DNA of 6,703 nucleotides from Chthoniobacterales bacterium (GTDB lineage Bacteria > Verrucomicrobiota > Verrucomicrobiia > Chthoniobacterales > UBA10450): contig JACCXA010000301.1 in the NCBI GenBank assembly GCA_013697365.1, forward strand, positions 1-6,703, read 5' to 3'. Position 1 is the first letter of the stretch; each line of letters opens with the position of its first letter. Both the position numbers and the translations under genes were made by a program. The notes beneath the pieces were generated by a model that had not been told where the DNA came from, ran no database searches, and was given only the letters and a program-made list of their open reading frames with translations. Shown here piece by piece: positions 1-5,268 of the stretch.

Positions 1-89
1 AGGAAGACGTAGGGCGCCAGCGCATCTTTGCACATGACTCAGGCGCGCCTGAGGCATTTTCAACCGAGGGAAATGGCGGTTGCATGCTG
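1..89 (-). other. Left edge of the exporter operon; next gene not resolvable
   Basis: This is the stretch downstream of the ABC ATPase stop codon, read on the minus strand. An ABC export operon of this type normally continues with a second ATPase or ABC-2 permease genes, so a gene start is expected here. Three ATGs (at 57, 35 and 26, minus strand) each open a frame that runs off the window edge. None has a convincing Shine-Dalgarno, and the at most 19 codons visible are not diagnostic. A perfect 16-bp palindrome at 38-53 lies between the stop and the edge. I do not assign a product. Confidence 0.3.
38..53. repeat. Perfect 16-bp palindrome
   Basis: The bases CTCAGGCGCGCCTGAG equal their own reverse complement. 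As RNA this could form a 6-bp stem with a CGCG loop. The minus-strand side lacks a T tract, so it is not a normal terminator for the ATPase gene; the plus-strand side is followed only by GCATTTT. It sits 36 nt past the ATPase stop and may lie inside the next gene, in which case it could be coincidental. Confidence 0.6.
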
Positions 90-1046
90 TCAGCGTGCGC
101 GTCTTTGATTCGTGAGGCTATCTGTCAGGACCACGAAAACATCTTCCAACGAAGGCCCAATCTCGTGGATCTCCGTCTTCGTAATGCCGACCCCACGCAG
201 CTTCTCCTCGATCTGTGCTTCCGTGACGCTCTCATCCACGAGCAAGTGCATCGATTGACCAAACACGGTGGAGCTGCGCACGCCCGGAACATTGCGCATG
301 GTCTGCAGAGCGGTCGTAACGTGGTCGCACGTGACATCCAGTCGGCGCGTGCCGGGCGGGCTCACGTCGGGCATGGCTTTGAGGTCATCTGGTTCGCCAC
401 AGATGGCGAGACGCGCCATATAGATGTAGCCGACGTGCGAACACCGTTCGGCTTCGTCCATGTAATGCGTGGTGACGAAGAGCGTCATCCCCTGTCCCGC
501 GAACTCGAAAAGCAAATCCCACAGCTCACGACGCGCGACCGGATCGATCCCGGCGGTAGGCTCGTCGAGGAAAAGCACCGTTGGCTTGTGCATGAGCGCG
601 CAGGCCATCGCGAGGCGTTGGCGCCAGCCGCCGGAGAGGAGGGCGGCGCGGCGGTTGAGATACGGTTCGAGGTGAGTAATCGCGATAAGCTCGTCGCGAC
701 GCTGCCTTAGTTTCGGCCCATTAAGGCCGTAGAGCTTCCCGGAAAAGATGAGGTTTTCGTTCACCGTCAGCTCGTCGTAGAGCGAGAATTTCTGCGACAT
801 ATAGCCGATCATCTCTTTGATCGCTCCACTGTCCCGCAAGACATCGCGACCGCCGACGCGTGCGGTGCCTTCGGTTGGTTCGAGAATTCCGCAGAGCATA
901 CGGATGACGGTCGATTTGCCGGAGCCGTTCGGACCCAGAAACCCGAAGATGGAACCGCGCTGGACCGCGAAGCTTACGTGATCGACGGCTGTGAACGTCC
1001 CGAAACGCTTCGTTAAGCCATCGCACTCAATCATGGCCTCGCCCAT
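90..1046 (-). CDS. ABC exporter ATP-binding protein (YbhF-like, ABC-2/drug-efflux type)
   Basis: This 318-residue cytoplasmic ATPase would power an ABC-2-type exporter. All nucleotide-binding motifs are visible: Walker A GPNGSGKST (38-46), Q-loop Gln85 in MSQKF, signature LSGGW (137-141), Walker B VLFLDEP (157-163) with Glu162, and switch His194 in TTHYMDEAE. The C-terminal part (about 234-308) fits the accessory domain common in this subfamily, ending in GPSLEDVFV. The start is ATG 1046 because a strong GGAGGT lies 6 nt upstream; the internal Met5 is less well placed. It follows the membrane-fusion gene by 110 bp on the same strand, an order seen in YbhG-YbhF-type efflux operons. E. coli YbhF carries two fused ATPase halves, whereas this protein has one, so a second ATPase gene or homodimerisation is expected. 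The substrate is not deducible. The family is certain; the YbhF likeness is inferred. Confidence 0.95.
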   Translation of the reverse strand: MGEAMIECDGLTKRFGTFTAVDHVSFAVQRGSIFGFLGPNGSGKSTVIRMLCGILEPTEGTARVGGRDVLRDSGAIKEMIGYMSQKFSLYDELTVNENLIFSGKLYGLNGPKLRQRRDELIAITHLEPYLNRRAALLSGGWRQRLAMACALMHKPTVLFLDEPTAGIDPVARRELWDLLFEFAGQGMTLFVTTHYMDEAERCSHVGYIYMARLAICGEPDDLKAMPDVSPPGTRRLDVTCDHVTTALQTMRNVPGVRSSTVFGQSMHLLVDESVTEAQIEEKLRGVGITKTEIHEIGPSLEDVFVVLTDSLTNQRRAR

Positions 1047-1052
1047 GAGTTT

Positions 1053-1058
1053 ACCTCC
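1053..1058 (-). promoter_or_regulatory. Strong Shine-Dalgarno of the ABC ATPase gene
   Basis: The minus strand reads GGAGGT, 6 nt before ATG 1046. It decides the start in favour of Met1 over Met5 and is the strongest ribosome-binding site in the window. Confidence 0.85.
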
Positions 1059-1107
1059 AAACTTGCACCTGCCCTTTCACTTTCAGCTGCACGTCTTCCT
1101 CCGGGCC

Positions 1108-1136
1108 ATGTGTAAATGAAAGTTAATGTGTAAATG
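1108..1136. repeat. Pair of 11-bp direct repeats between the exporter genes
   Basis: ATGTGTAAATG occurs at 1108-1118 and again, identical, at 1126-1136, so the copies are offset by 18 bp with a 7-bp spacer. They lie in the 110-bp gap between the membrane-fusion gene and the ATPase gene. The pair is AT-rich against GC-rich surroundings. It could be a tandem regulator site or a leftover duplication; no function can be assigned. Confidence 0.6.
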
Positions 1137-1156
1137 CAGTCGCTCCCGCTGGGCCG

Positions 1157-2104
1157 CTACTTCGGCACGTTCGGAAACGTGATATCCACTGACATGCCGG
1201 CGCGTAATTTATCGTCGCGATTCTCCAGCCGGATCTTTACTCCGAAGACCTGCCGGATTCGATCTTCCACTGTCTGGACATTGCGCGGAGTGAATTCCGC
1301 CTGACGGTTGATCTGCTCGATCGTGCCTTTGAACTTCTGATCGCGGAAGGAGTCCGCTCGGGCGGGGACTTCCTCCCCGAGCTGGATGTATCCCAGCCAG
1401 GGTTGCGGAATGTAAACGCGGACCCAGAGGTAATTTGGCAAGATTAAGGTCGCAACTTCCCGATTCGGCGGGAGCACGTCGCCAACTTTCACACTCAGGA
1501 TTTCAAGCACGGAATCGGAGGGCGCGACAATCTGCATTTCGCGCATCTGCGCATCGATCTCTTCGAGCTGCGCCCGCGCCTGCGCCAGACGCTCGGGCCG
1601 GGTGCCTTCGCGCAGCATTTCATATCGCTGACGCGCGGCGGCCGCGGTCTTCTCGAGCGCGTTGGCATTTGCAGCCGTCCGTTGAGCTTCGCTCGGCGAG
1701 ATGGTGCGAGTTTGGAGAAGATCCTGCGAACGCTTCGCATCGGCGCGGGCGAATTCGAGCTGCGCATTTTGCGATTCCCAATCCTGCTTGGCGGCCTCGA
1801 TCTCCTCTACGCGCGGACCCTGCTGTAGTTCAGCTAATTGCGCGGCCACGTAATCGCGTCGGGCTCGCAACTCGAACGCTTCCAATTGCACGAGCACCTG
1901 CCCCGCGACCAGGCGTTCGCCCTCACGAGCGAAAATTTTCTCGACGCGCCCAGCGATTCGGGGCGCTACGTGGACCTCATCCACTTCGATTGTGCCGGAA
2001 GCCGCGTCGGGCGGGCGCTGACAGGCCGAAAGGAGGAGCAGGGCCGCGCAAACGGAGAGAAGACGATGAAGAAGCCGACGAGGCGAATGCTTCTGAGGTT
2101 GCAA
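1157..2104 (-). CDS. Membrane-fusion lipoprotein of ABC efflux system (HlyD/YbhG-like)
   Basis: This 315-residue periplasmic adaptor would link an inner-membrane ABC exporter to an outer-membrane channel. The N-terminus has a basic stretch, a hydrophobic run and a lipobox LSAC with Cys28, so the mature protein is probably lipid-anchored. Next come a first biotinyl/lipoyl-like half (about 37-76, with APRIAGRVEKIFAREGE), an Ala/Gln/Glu/Arg-rich coiled-coil hairpin (about 80-190), the second lipoyl half (191-222, with VKVGD) and a beta-barrel region. The segment QAEFTPRNVQTVEDR (268-282) and the closing LRAGMSVDI (300-308) are typical of YbhG-type adaptors. The start is TTG 2104: an in-frame TAA at 2119-2117 excludes any earlier start, and an internal start would cut into the signal peptide. 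AAGG lies about 11 nt upstream. It is the first gene of the operon, with the ATPase downstream. Confidence 0.93.
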   Translation of the reverse strand: MQPQKHSPRRLLHRLLSVCAALLLLSACQRPPDAASGTIEVDEVHVAPRIAGRVEKIFAREGERLVAGQVLVQLEAFELRARRDYVAAQLAELQQGPRVEEIEAAKQDWESQNAQLEFARADAKRSQDLLQTRTISPSEAQRTAANANALEKTAAAARQRYEMLREGTRPERLAQARAQLEEIDAQMREMQIVAPSDSVLEILSVKVGDVLPPNREVATLILPNYLWVRVYIPQPWLGYIQLGEEVPARADSFRDQKFKGTIEQINRQAEFTPRNVQTVEDRIRQVFGVKIRLENRDDKLRAGMSVDITFPNVPK

Positions 2105-2165
2105 GGCGAGCGAACCTTACCAAAAGTGATCGAGAAGTCGACGCCTCCCCGGATAAGCTGGAACG
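2105..2165. promoter_or_regulatory. Divergent promoter region between exporter operon and DUF3052 gene
   Basis: Only 61 bp separate two divergent starts, so both promoters must lie here or overlap the genes. On the minus strand a TCGACT / N16 / TAAGGT pair ends 9 nt before the TTG of the adaptor gene. On the plus strand TAAGCT (2154-2159) ends 6 nt before ATG 2166, with a weak TCGAGA 18 bp further upstream. Matches to the sigma-70 consensus are partial. I see no clear operator palindrome beyond the short GTCGAC. Confidence 0.35.
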
Positions 2166-2582
2166 ATGGCCGGATATTCAGAAAAACCGCTGCAGCAAAA
2201 ACTTGGAATTCGGTCTAACGAGCGGATCGTCGCGCTGCACGCACCCGGCAATTATGCCGCTTTGCTGGAGGAACTGCCGGAAGGTGCTGCTATCACACAT
2301 CGCCTGATCGCGAGGCCTAGCTTCGTTCACCTTTTCGCGACCGAAAGGGCGGAGCTCGAGCGGCAGCTCGCTGGTTTGCGGACGAAGCTCGGCGATGCTG
2401 GGATGCTGTGGGTATCGTGGCCTAAGAAGGCTTCCAAAGTGCCGACTGACATTACCGAAGACACGATTCGCGCCGTGGCGCTGCCGCTTGGCTTCGACGA
2501 TGTAAAGGTCTGTGCCGTCGACCAGAAGTGGTCGGGGTTGAAGCTGATGATCCGGCGCGAGAATCGTGGAAACAGCGCGTAA
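2166..2582 (+). CDS. DUF3052 family protein
   Basis: This is a 138-residue soluble protein without signal peptide or membrane segment. It opens with MAGYSEKPLQQKLGI, and its two most conserved blocks are LWVSWPKKASKVPTD (81-95) and VCAVDQKWSGLKLMIRREN (115-133). Together with the length and the opening 'GYS..PL..KLGI', these match the DUF3052 family as I know it. The family has no established biochemical role; the Rossmann-like alternation of strands and helices (for example RIVALHAPGNYAALLEELPEG, residues 20-40) is suggestive only. The start is ATG 2166; it has no convincing Shine-Dalgarno, only GGA, and a TAAGCT hexamer 6 nt upstream. The gene stands alone on the plus strand, divergent from the exporter operon and 40 bp ahead of the VOC gene. 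Confidence 0.9.
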   Translation: MAGYSEKPLQQKLGIRSNERIVALHAPGNYAALLEELPEGAAITHRLIARPSFVHLFATERAELERQLAGLRTKLGDAGMLWVSWPKKASKVPTDITEDTIRAVALPLGFDDVKVCAVDQKWSGLKLMIRRENRGNSA

Positions 2583-2586
2583 CGAG

Positions 2587-2616
2587 TTGAGTTGGCGCGC
2601 GAAATCTCCGTAAAAT
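2587..2616 (+). promoter_or_regulatory. Candidate sigma-70 promoter of the VOC gene, possibly leaderless
   Basis: TTGAGT (2587-2592) and TAAAAT (2611-2616) are separated by 18 bp in the short gap after the DUF3052 stop. TAAAAT ends 6 nt before ATG 2623, so a normal start site 6-8 nt downstream would fall on or next to the start codon. No Shine-Dalgarno lies in front of that ATG. This rests on consensus matching only. Confidence 0.5.
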
Positions 2617-2622
2617 AGCCGG

Positions 2623-3015
2623 ATGAAAACGCGCTGCTTCGACCACATCGATCTCAGAGTGAATGACCTCCAGGTCGCCGATAGATTTTACTCGCAGGTG
2701 CTGCCGGCAATTGGCTTCACCGAGAAGAGCACTGGCGATTGGATCTCGTTCGAAGCAGAAGGCGAAGGGAAGCCTGAGTTCTTTGGGTTTACAGCGGATC
2801 CAGAGCATCGGCCGAACGGGACACGGATTTCGTTTTGGGCAGACACTCGCGCCGAGGTCAATCGAGTGGCCGAGATTGTGAAAAAGGCGGGCGGCAGGGT
2901 TCTGGAAGGTCCGGAACTTTGCGCCGACTACAGCGCTAATTACTACGCGTTCTTCTTCGAAGATCCGGAGGGGAATAAGCTGGAGATTTGCTGTCGCCTT
3001 CCCGCTTCGGAGTGA
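2623..3015 (+). CDS. VOC family protein (glyoxalase/dioxygenase fold)
   Basis: This is a 130-residue, single-module-pair member of the vicinal oxygen chelate superfamily. The first beta-alpha-beta-beta-beta module opens with FDHIDLRVNDLQVADRFY (6-23), and the second closes with YYAFFFEDPEGNKLEI (107-122). The usual metal ligands His8 and Glu121 are present. At the position where many relatives have the His of 'HIAF', this protein has Arg68 (RISF), so metal binding may be altered or absent. Members include glyoxalase I, extradiol dioxygenases and antibiotic-binding proteins; the substrate here cannot be named. The start ATG 2623 has no Shine-Dalgarno but has a close promoter-like element. The last 80 bp overlap the 3' end of the maf gene on the opposite strand, and both essential FEDP and KLEI segments lie inside that overlap. 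Confidence 0.9.
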   Translation: MKTRCFDHIDLRVNDLQVADRFYSQVLPAIGFTEKSTGDWISFEAEGEGKPEFFGFTADPEHRPNGTRISFWADTRAEVNRVAEIVKKAGGRVLEGPELCADYSANYYAFFFEDPEGNKLEICCRLPASE

Positions 3016-3592
3016 TACCGAAGCCAGCGAGCGCCCCCTCAGTCTGGTCCATAGGCAAACCAACCACATTCGTGTATGAGCCGCGGATGGCGCTGATGAT
3101 TTCCCGCCCGTGCCTCTGCGCGGCGTAAGCGCCGGCTTTATCCAGCGGATCGATCTTCGCAAGATAGTTGCGAATCTCGCGGTCAGTCAGCTGATGGAAC
3201 TGCACGTTCGAGATGACATGGAAACTGGCCATTTCGCCTCTTATCGCGGAGCAGAGACAAACGCTGGTGCAGACCTGGTGCTCCTTTCCGTTTAACCTTC
3301 CGAGGATCCCTACCGCGTCCGCAAAATCTCTTGGTTTGGTAACTGCCTGACCATCCAGTGACACCAGGGTATCGGCACCAATCACCACGGCGTTTCGATA
3401 TCGCCGCGCAACGGCGAGCGCCTTCCGCGTGGCATTGCAAGTCGTCAGCTCGGCGATGGAAAGCGCGCTGCTCTCGACCTCGGTGCCGTCGGGCGAGATG
3501 ATCTCGAACGTGAAACCTGCCTCTGCCAGGAGGTCGCGCCGGCGCGGGGAGCTGGAGGCAAGGATGAGCGGCAAGCGAACAAGAGGCAGCAT
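2936..3592 (-). CDS. maf: Maf-family nucleoside triphosphate pyrophosphatase (YhdE-like, dTTP/UTP type)
   Basis: This 218-residue cytoplasmic house-cleaning enzyme should hydrolyse non-canonical or pyrimidine NTPs to NMP and pyrophosphate. Family signatures are in order: LASSSPRRRDLL (11-22), IGADTLV (71-77) with catalytic Asp74, TKP (85-87), GKEHQVCTSVCL (102-113), DKAGAYAAQ (151-159) and IRGSYTNVVGLPM (169-181). The DKAGAYAAQ block is the form seen in the dTTP/UTP-specific YhdE branch rather than the YceF branch. Typical Maf proteins end soon after the 'GLPM...' helix. Here about 24 extra residues, rich in Arg, Ser and Pro, run from 195 to the end, and most are encoded opposite the VOC gene's 3' end. 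The start is ATG 3592, with only a weak ribosome-binding site. The gene is convergent with the VOC gene and divergent from the tRNA. Confidence 0.93.
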   Translation of the reverse strand: MLPLVRLPLILASSSPRRRDLLAEAGFTFEIISPDGTEVESSALSIAELTTCNATRKALAVARRYRNAVVIGADTLVSLDGQAVTKPRDFADAVGILGRLNGKEHQVCTSVCLCSAIRGEMASFHVISNVQFHQLTDREIRNYLAKIDPLDKAGAYAAQRHGREIISAIRGSYTNVVGLPMDQTEGALAGFGITPKREGDSKSPAYSPPDLRRRTRSN

Positions 3593-3719
3593 CTGTAGGT
3601 TGCGTCAAGCGTGGCCCGGAAAGAGCTTCCTCCTCGTTCATGCTGACACCCGAGAGACCACAGCGCGAACCAAAAAGAGCTTGGCAGCTGCCTGAGGCCA
3701 CGCCAGCTTGGCCGGTCTC
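3593..3719. other. Intergenic region between maf and tRNA-Gly
   Basis: This 127-bp gap must hold the maf promoter (minus) and the tRNA promoter (plus). I found no pair of hexamers good enough to mark; TTGGCA at 3681-3686 is a possible -35 for the tRNA but lacks a fitting -10. A GGCAGCTGCC palindrome (3683-3692) lies within a larger imperfect inverted repeat that, on the minus strand, is followed by CTCTTTTTGG. That looks weakly like a terminator, but it sits ahead of maf, so its role is unclear. Confidence 0.4.
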
Positions 3720-3790
3720 GCGGGTGTAGCTTAATGGTAAAGCTGTAGCCTTCCAAGCTACTGACGAGGGTTCGATTCCCTTCACCCGCT
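3720..3790 (+). tRNA. tRNA-Gly (anticodon UCC)
   Basis: A full cloverleaf can be drawn. The acceptor GCGGGTG (3720-3726) pairs with CACCCGC (3783-3789), leaving discriminator U3790. The D arm has GGT in its loop. The anticodon stem GTAGC/GCTAC (3745-3749, 3757-3761) closes the loop CTTCCAA, with anticodon TCC at 3752-3754. A 4-nt variable region follows, then the T stem GAGGG/CCCTT with loop TTCGATT. The anticodon reads GGA and, by wobble, other Gly codons. The 3' CCA is not encoded (TATCC follows) and must be added enzymatically. Nothing around it suggests use as an integration site. Confidence 0.97.
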
Positions 3791-3866
3791 TATCCCCGCT
3801 TAAACTTAAAAATGTTTTGACCGCTCCCCGGCATGGCAGCTTAGAAAGCACTGCCTCGGATTATCT

Positions 3867-3871
3867 AAAGG
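3867..3871 (+). promoter_or_regulatory. Shine-Dalgarno that decides the start of the secreted protein
   Basis: AAAGG lies 8 nt before ATG 3880. A longer reading from TTG 3817 is possible in frame but would put 21 charged residues ahead of the signal peptide, so ATG 3880 is preferred. Confidence 0.65.
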
Positions 3872-3879
3872 CTTCCTTT

Positions 3880-4569
3880 ATGAAACAAATACCCAAGGGT
3901 TCAAACGGCACTCACTCCTTGACCCGATTTCTACGGTCTACTGCTGTGGCCGTTATGGGCTGCGCTCTGGGCCTGGCACTCTGGACGGCCACTGCGTCGG
4001 TTGCCTCCGCGCAGGGAAATAGCCCGAAGCGGATGATTCAGGAAAATCTTCCTCAGGGTAAAAGCCTTGGGAACGCAACAAAAGAGGAAGGGCTGGCCGC
4101 AGTTTGCTCCGCGATCAAAAAGAATCCATCGAGTGCACCGCAAATCGTTCGGTTCGCGTCGAATGCTCGCCGGGAATGGGCGGAAGAGATTCTTCGCACT
4201 GCTTTCCGTTGTGCGGGTGACAGCGATTGCCGTTTGCTCGGCCGAATATTGCGGAGCGCGATAGACATTACGCCCGATGATGCCGCGGGCCTTACGGCGA
4301 TGGCTTTGGACCTAGCACCGGGTTGCGCCAGTAGTTTCCCAGGTGCCGGTGCTGGCGACGATGATGGCGGCAACTTCGGCAACGCTCCAGGCAATCAGAA
4401 TCCTCCTCCGGGTTCGCTCGGAGGCGGCGGTGGGCAGGGGAACGTCGCCGCAATCTGTCACAATGGGCGCACGATCTTCGTTTCGCCGCAAGGAGCGGCG
4501 AACCACCTTCGAGTACATTCGGGCGACAGCGCCGGACCGTGCACTGTGACCCCGGTGACGAATAGGTAA
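3880..4569 (+). CDS. Secreted protein with C-terminal CHNG...GPC motif, function unknown
   Basis: This is a 229-residue exported protein of unknown role. It has a long signal peptide with a basic N-region (Lys2-Arg19), a hydrophobic core (about 21-40) and a likely cleavage after ASA at 44. The mature part begins with an alpha-helical region (about 55-152) bearing Cys76, Cys111, Cys117 and Cys149, which could form disulfides. A low-complexity Gly/Asp/Asn/Pro linker follows (154-188). The tail (189-221) has ICHNGRTIFVSPQGAANHL and then H..GD..GPC, with Cys193 and Cys221 and several His. I recognise this tail as a recurring 'ICHxGxTIxVS...HLxHGDxxGxC' motif at the ends of bacterial extracellular proteins, but I know of no defined function. 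The helical region may be a family-specific domain. The gene follows the tRNA by 89 bp and ends in its own terminator, so it is probably monocistronic. TTGACC (3817-3822) is a possible -35 without a clear -10. Confidence 0.85.
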   Translation: MKQIPKGSNGTHSLTRFLRSTAVAVMGCALGLALWTATASVASAQGNSPKRMIQENLPQGKSLGNATKEEGLAAVCSAIKKNPSSAPQIVRFASNARREWAEEILRTAFRCAGDSDCRLLGRILRSAIDITPDDAAGLTAMALDLAPGCASSFPGAGAGDDDGGNFGNAPGNQNPPPGSLGGGGGQGNVAAICHNGRTIFVSPQGAANHLRVHSGDSAGPCTVTPVTNR

Positions 4570-4588
4570 GCGATCCATTTTCTGAAGG

Positions 4589-4623
4589 GCCGTTGCGGAT
4601 GGAATCGCAACGGCTTTTCTTTT
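4589..4623 (+). terminator. Rho-independent terminator after the secreted-protein gene
   Basis: GCCGTTGCG (4589-4597) pairs perfectly with CGCAACGGC (4606-4614) around an 8-nt loop, and is followed at once by TTTTCTTTT (4615-4623). It begins 19 nt after the stop codon. It separates this gene from the O-antigen-ligase-like gene, which therefore needs its own promoter. Confidence 0.92.
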
Positions 4624-4671
4624 GCCCCAGGAAGAGCCGAACCGTTGTGGGCCCGGAAGGCCTTTTTCCGC

Positions 4672-5268
4672 ATGGATAAAACAGCCCGCCATCCGCCCGT
4701 GATGGAGTGGGTCTGTCTACTTTTTCTCGGTGCGGCCTTCGCGACCATTCAGCTCCTGATCGGGGGCACGCGACTGGTTTTCAGCGTCCCCTCATATGCC
4801 ATTCTAGGGCTCCTGGGAGTAGCTGCGCTCCCGCTGTTGAGAGTGGCGAAGCCGTTCCCGTCTCGATTTTGCCTTGCAATTACCGGGGCATTTGTTGCCT
4901 GGATCCTAATCCGCGCCTGCCTGTCGCCTGTCCCGTATATCGCGCAGAGCGACATCTACTCGGCCCTCGCCGCGCTCATCGTCTATTTTTTTGTCGCGTG
5001 CATTCTGACGGATGCCCGACAGCGCATGATTCTCCTTACGCTCCTGCTGATGCTTGGCACGTGTCACGTTTTTGTGGGAGCTCTGCAATTCCGCGACGGC
5101 AATAATTTTATGCCGATCTCATGGCTGCAGCGTTATGACTACGGCACTCGCGCGAGTGGCTTTTACGTCTGCCCAAACCATCTGGCTGGATTGCTCGAGG
5201 TGATTGGCATCATCGGACTGAGCATGGATTGCTGGAGCCGCTGGCCGGTGTGGGGAAAGATGTGTTAG
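4672..5268 (+). CDS. O-antigen ligase-like membrane protein, N-terminal part (0 frame)
   Basis: This frame encodes 198 residues, the first third of an O-antigen ligase/polymerase-type (Wzy_C superfamily) inner-membrane protein. Hydrophobic segments lie at about 12-30, 40-58, 68-86, 98-114, 119-139 and 172-187. The stretch ASGFYVCPNHLAGLLE (161-176) matches the conserved 'GT(F/Y)..PNH.AG.LE' motif that normally precedes further membrane helices. Here the frame stops early at TAG 5266-5268, right after RWPVWGKMC, while the expected next helices continue in the -1 frame. The start chosen is ATG 4672, with GGAAGG 11 nt upstream; TTG 4645, with GGAAGAG 8 nt upstream, would add nine residues and cannot be excluded. 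Alone this piece would lack the catalytic loop. It is either the 0-frame product of a frameshifting gene or the broken half of a gene disrupted by a single-base deletion. Confidence 0.8.
   Translation: MDKTARHPPVMEWVCLLFLGAAFATIQLLIGGTRLVFSVPSYAILGLLGVAALPLLRVAKPFPSRFCLAITGAFVAWILIRACLSPVPYIAQSDIYSALAALIVYFFVACILTDARQRMILLTLLLMLGTCHVFVGALQFRDGNNFMPISWLQRYDYGTRASGFYVCPNHLAGLLEVIGIIGLSMDCWSRWPVWGKMC

Noticed and set aside
84..710. 208-residue plus-strand open frame opposite the ABC ATPase
   Set aside because: It is antisense to a gene with complete Walker A, signature and Walker B motifs, and has no start signal or family resemblance of its own.
1435..2307. 290-residue plus-strand open frame opposite the membrane-fusion gene
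   Set aside because: Its composition is Arg/Ala/Pro-rich with no recognisable domain, as expected for the antisense of a GC-rich gene. The minus-strand protein has a lipobox and adaptor motifs.
2452..3162. 236-residue minus-strand open frame opposite the DUF3052 and VOC genes
   Set aside because: It spans two well-supported plus-strand genes and the maf end without any recognisable domain, so it is a shadow frame.
3671..3713. Imperfect inverted repeat with CTCTTTTTGG on the minus strand
   Set aside because: The stem needs a bulge and the T run is short. It lies upstream of maf, where a terminator has no obvious gene to end, so I did not call it one.
3183..3851. 222-residue minus-strand open frame across the tRNA and maf
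   Set aside because: Its N-terminal part is the antisense of tRNA-Gly, a well-known source of false proteins, and the rest is a shifted reading of maf. The maf frame carries all the family motifs.
3817..3879. Upstream TTG start for the secreted protein
   Set aside because: It would place 21 non-hydrophobic residues ahead of a normal signal peptide, while ATG 3880 has AAAGG at 8 nt.
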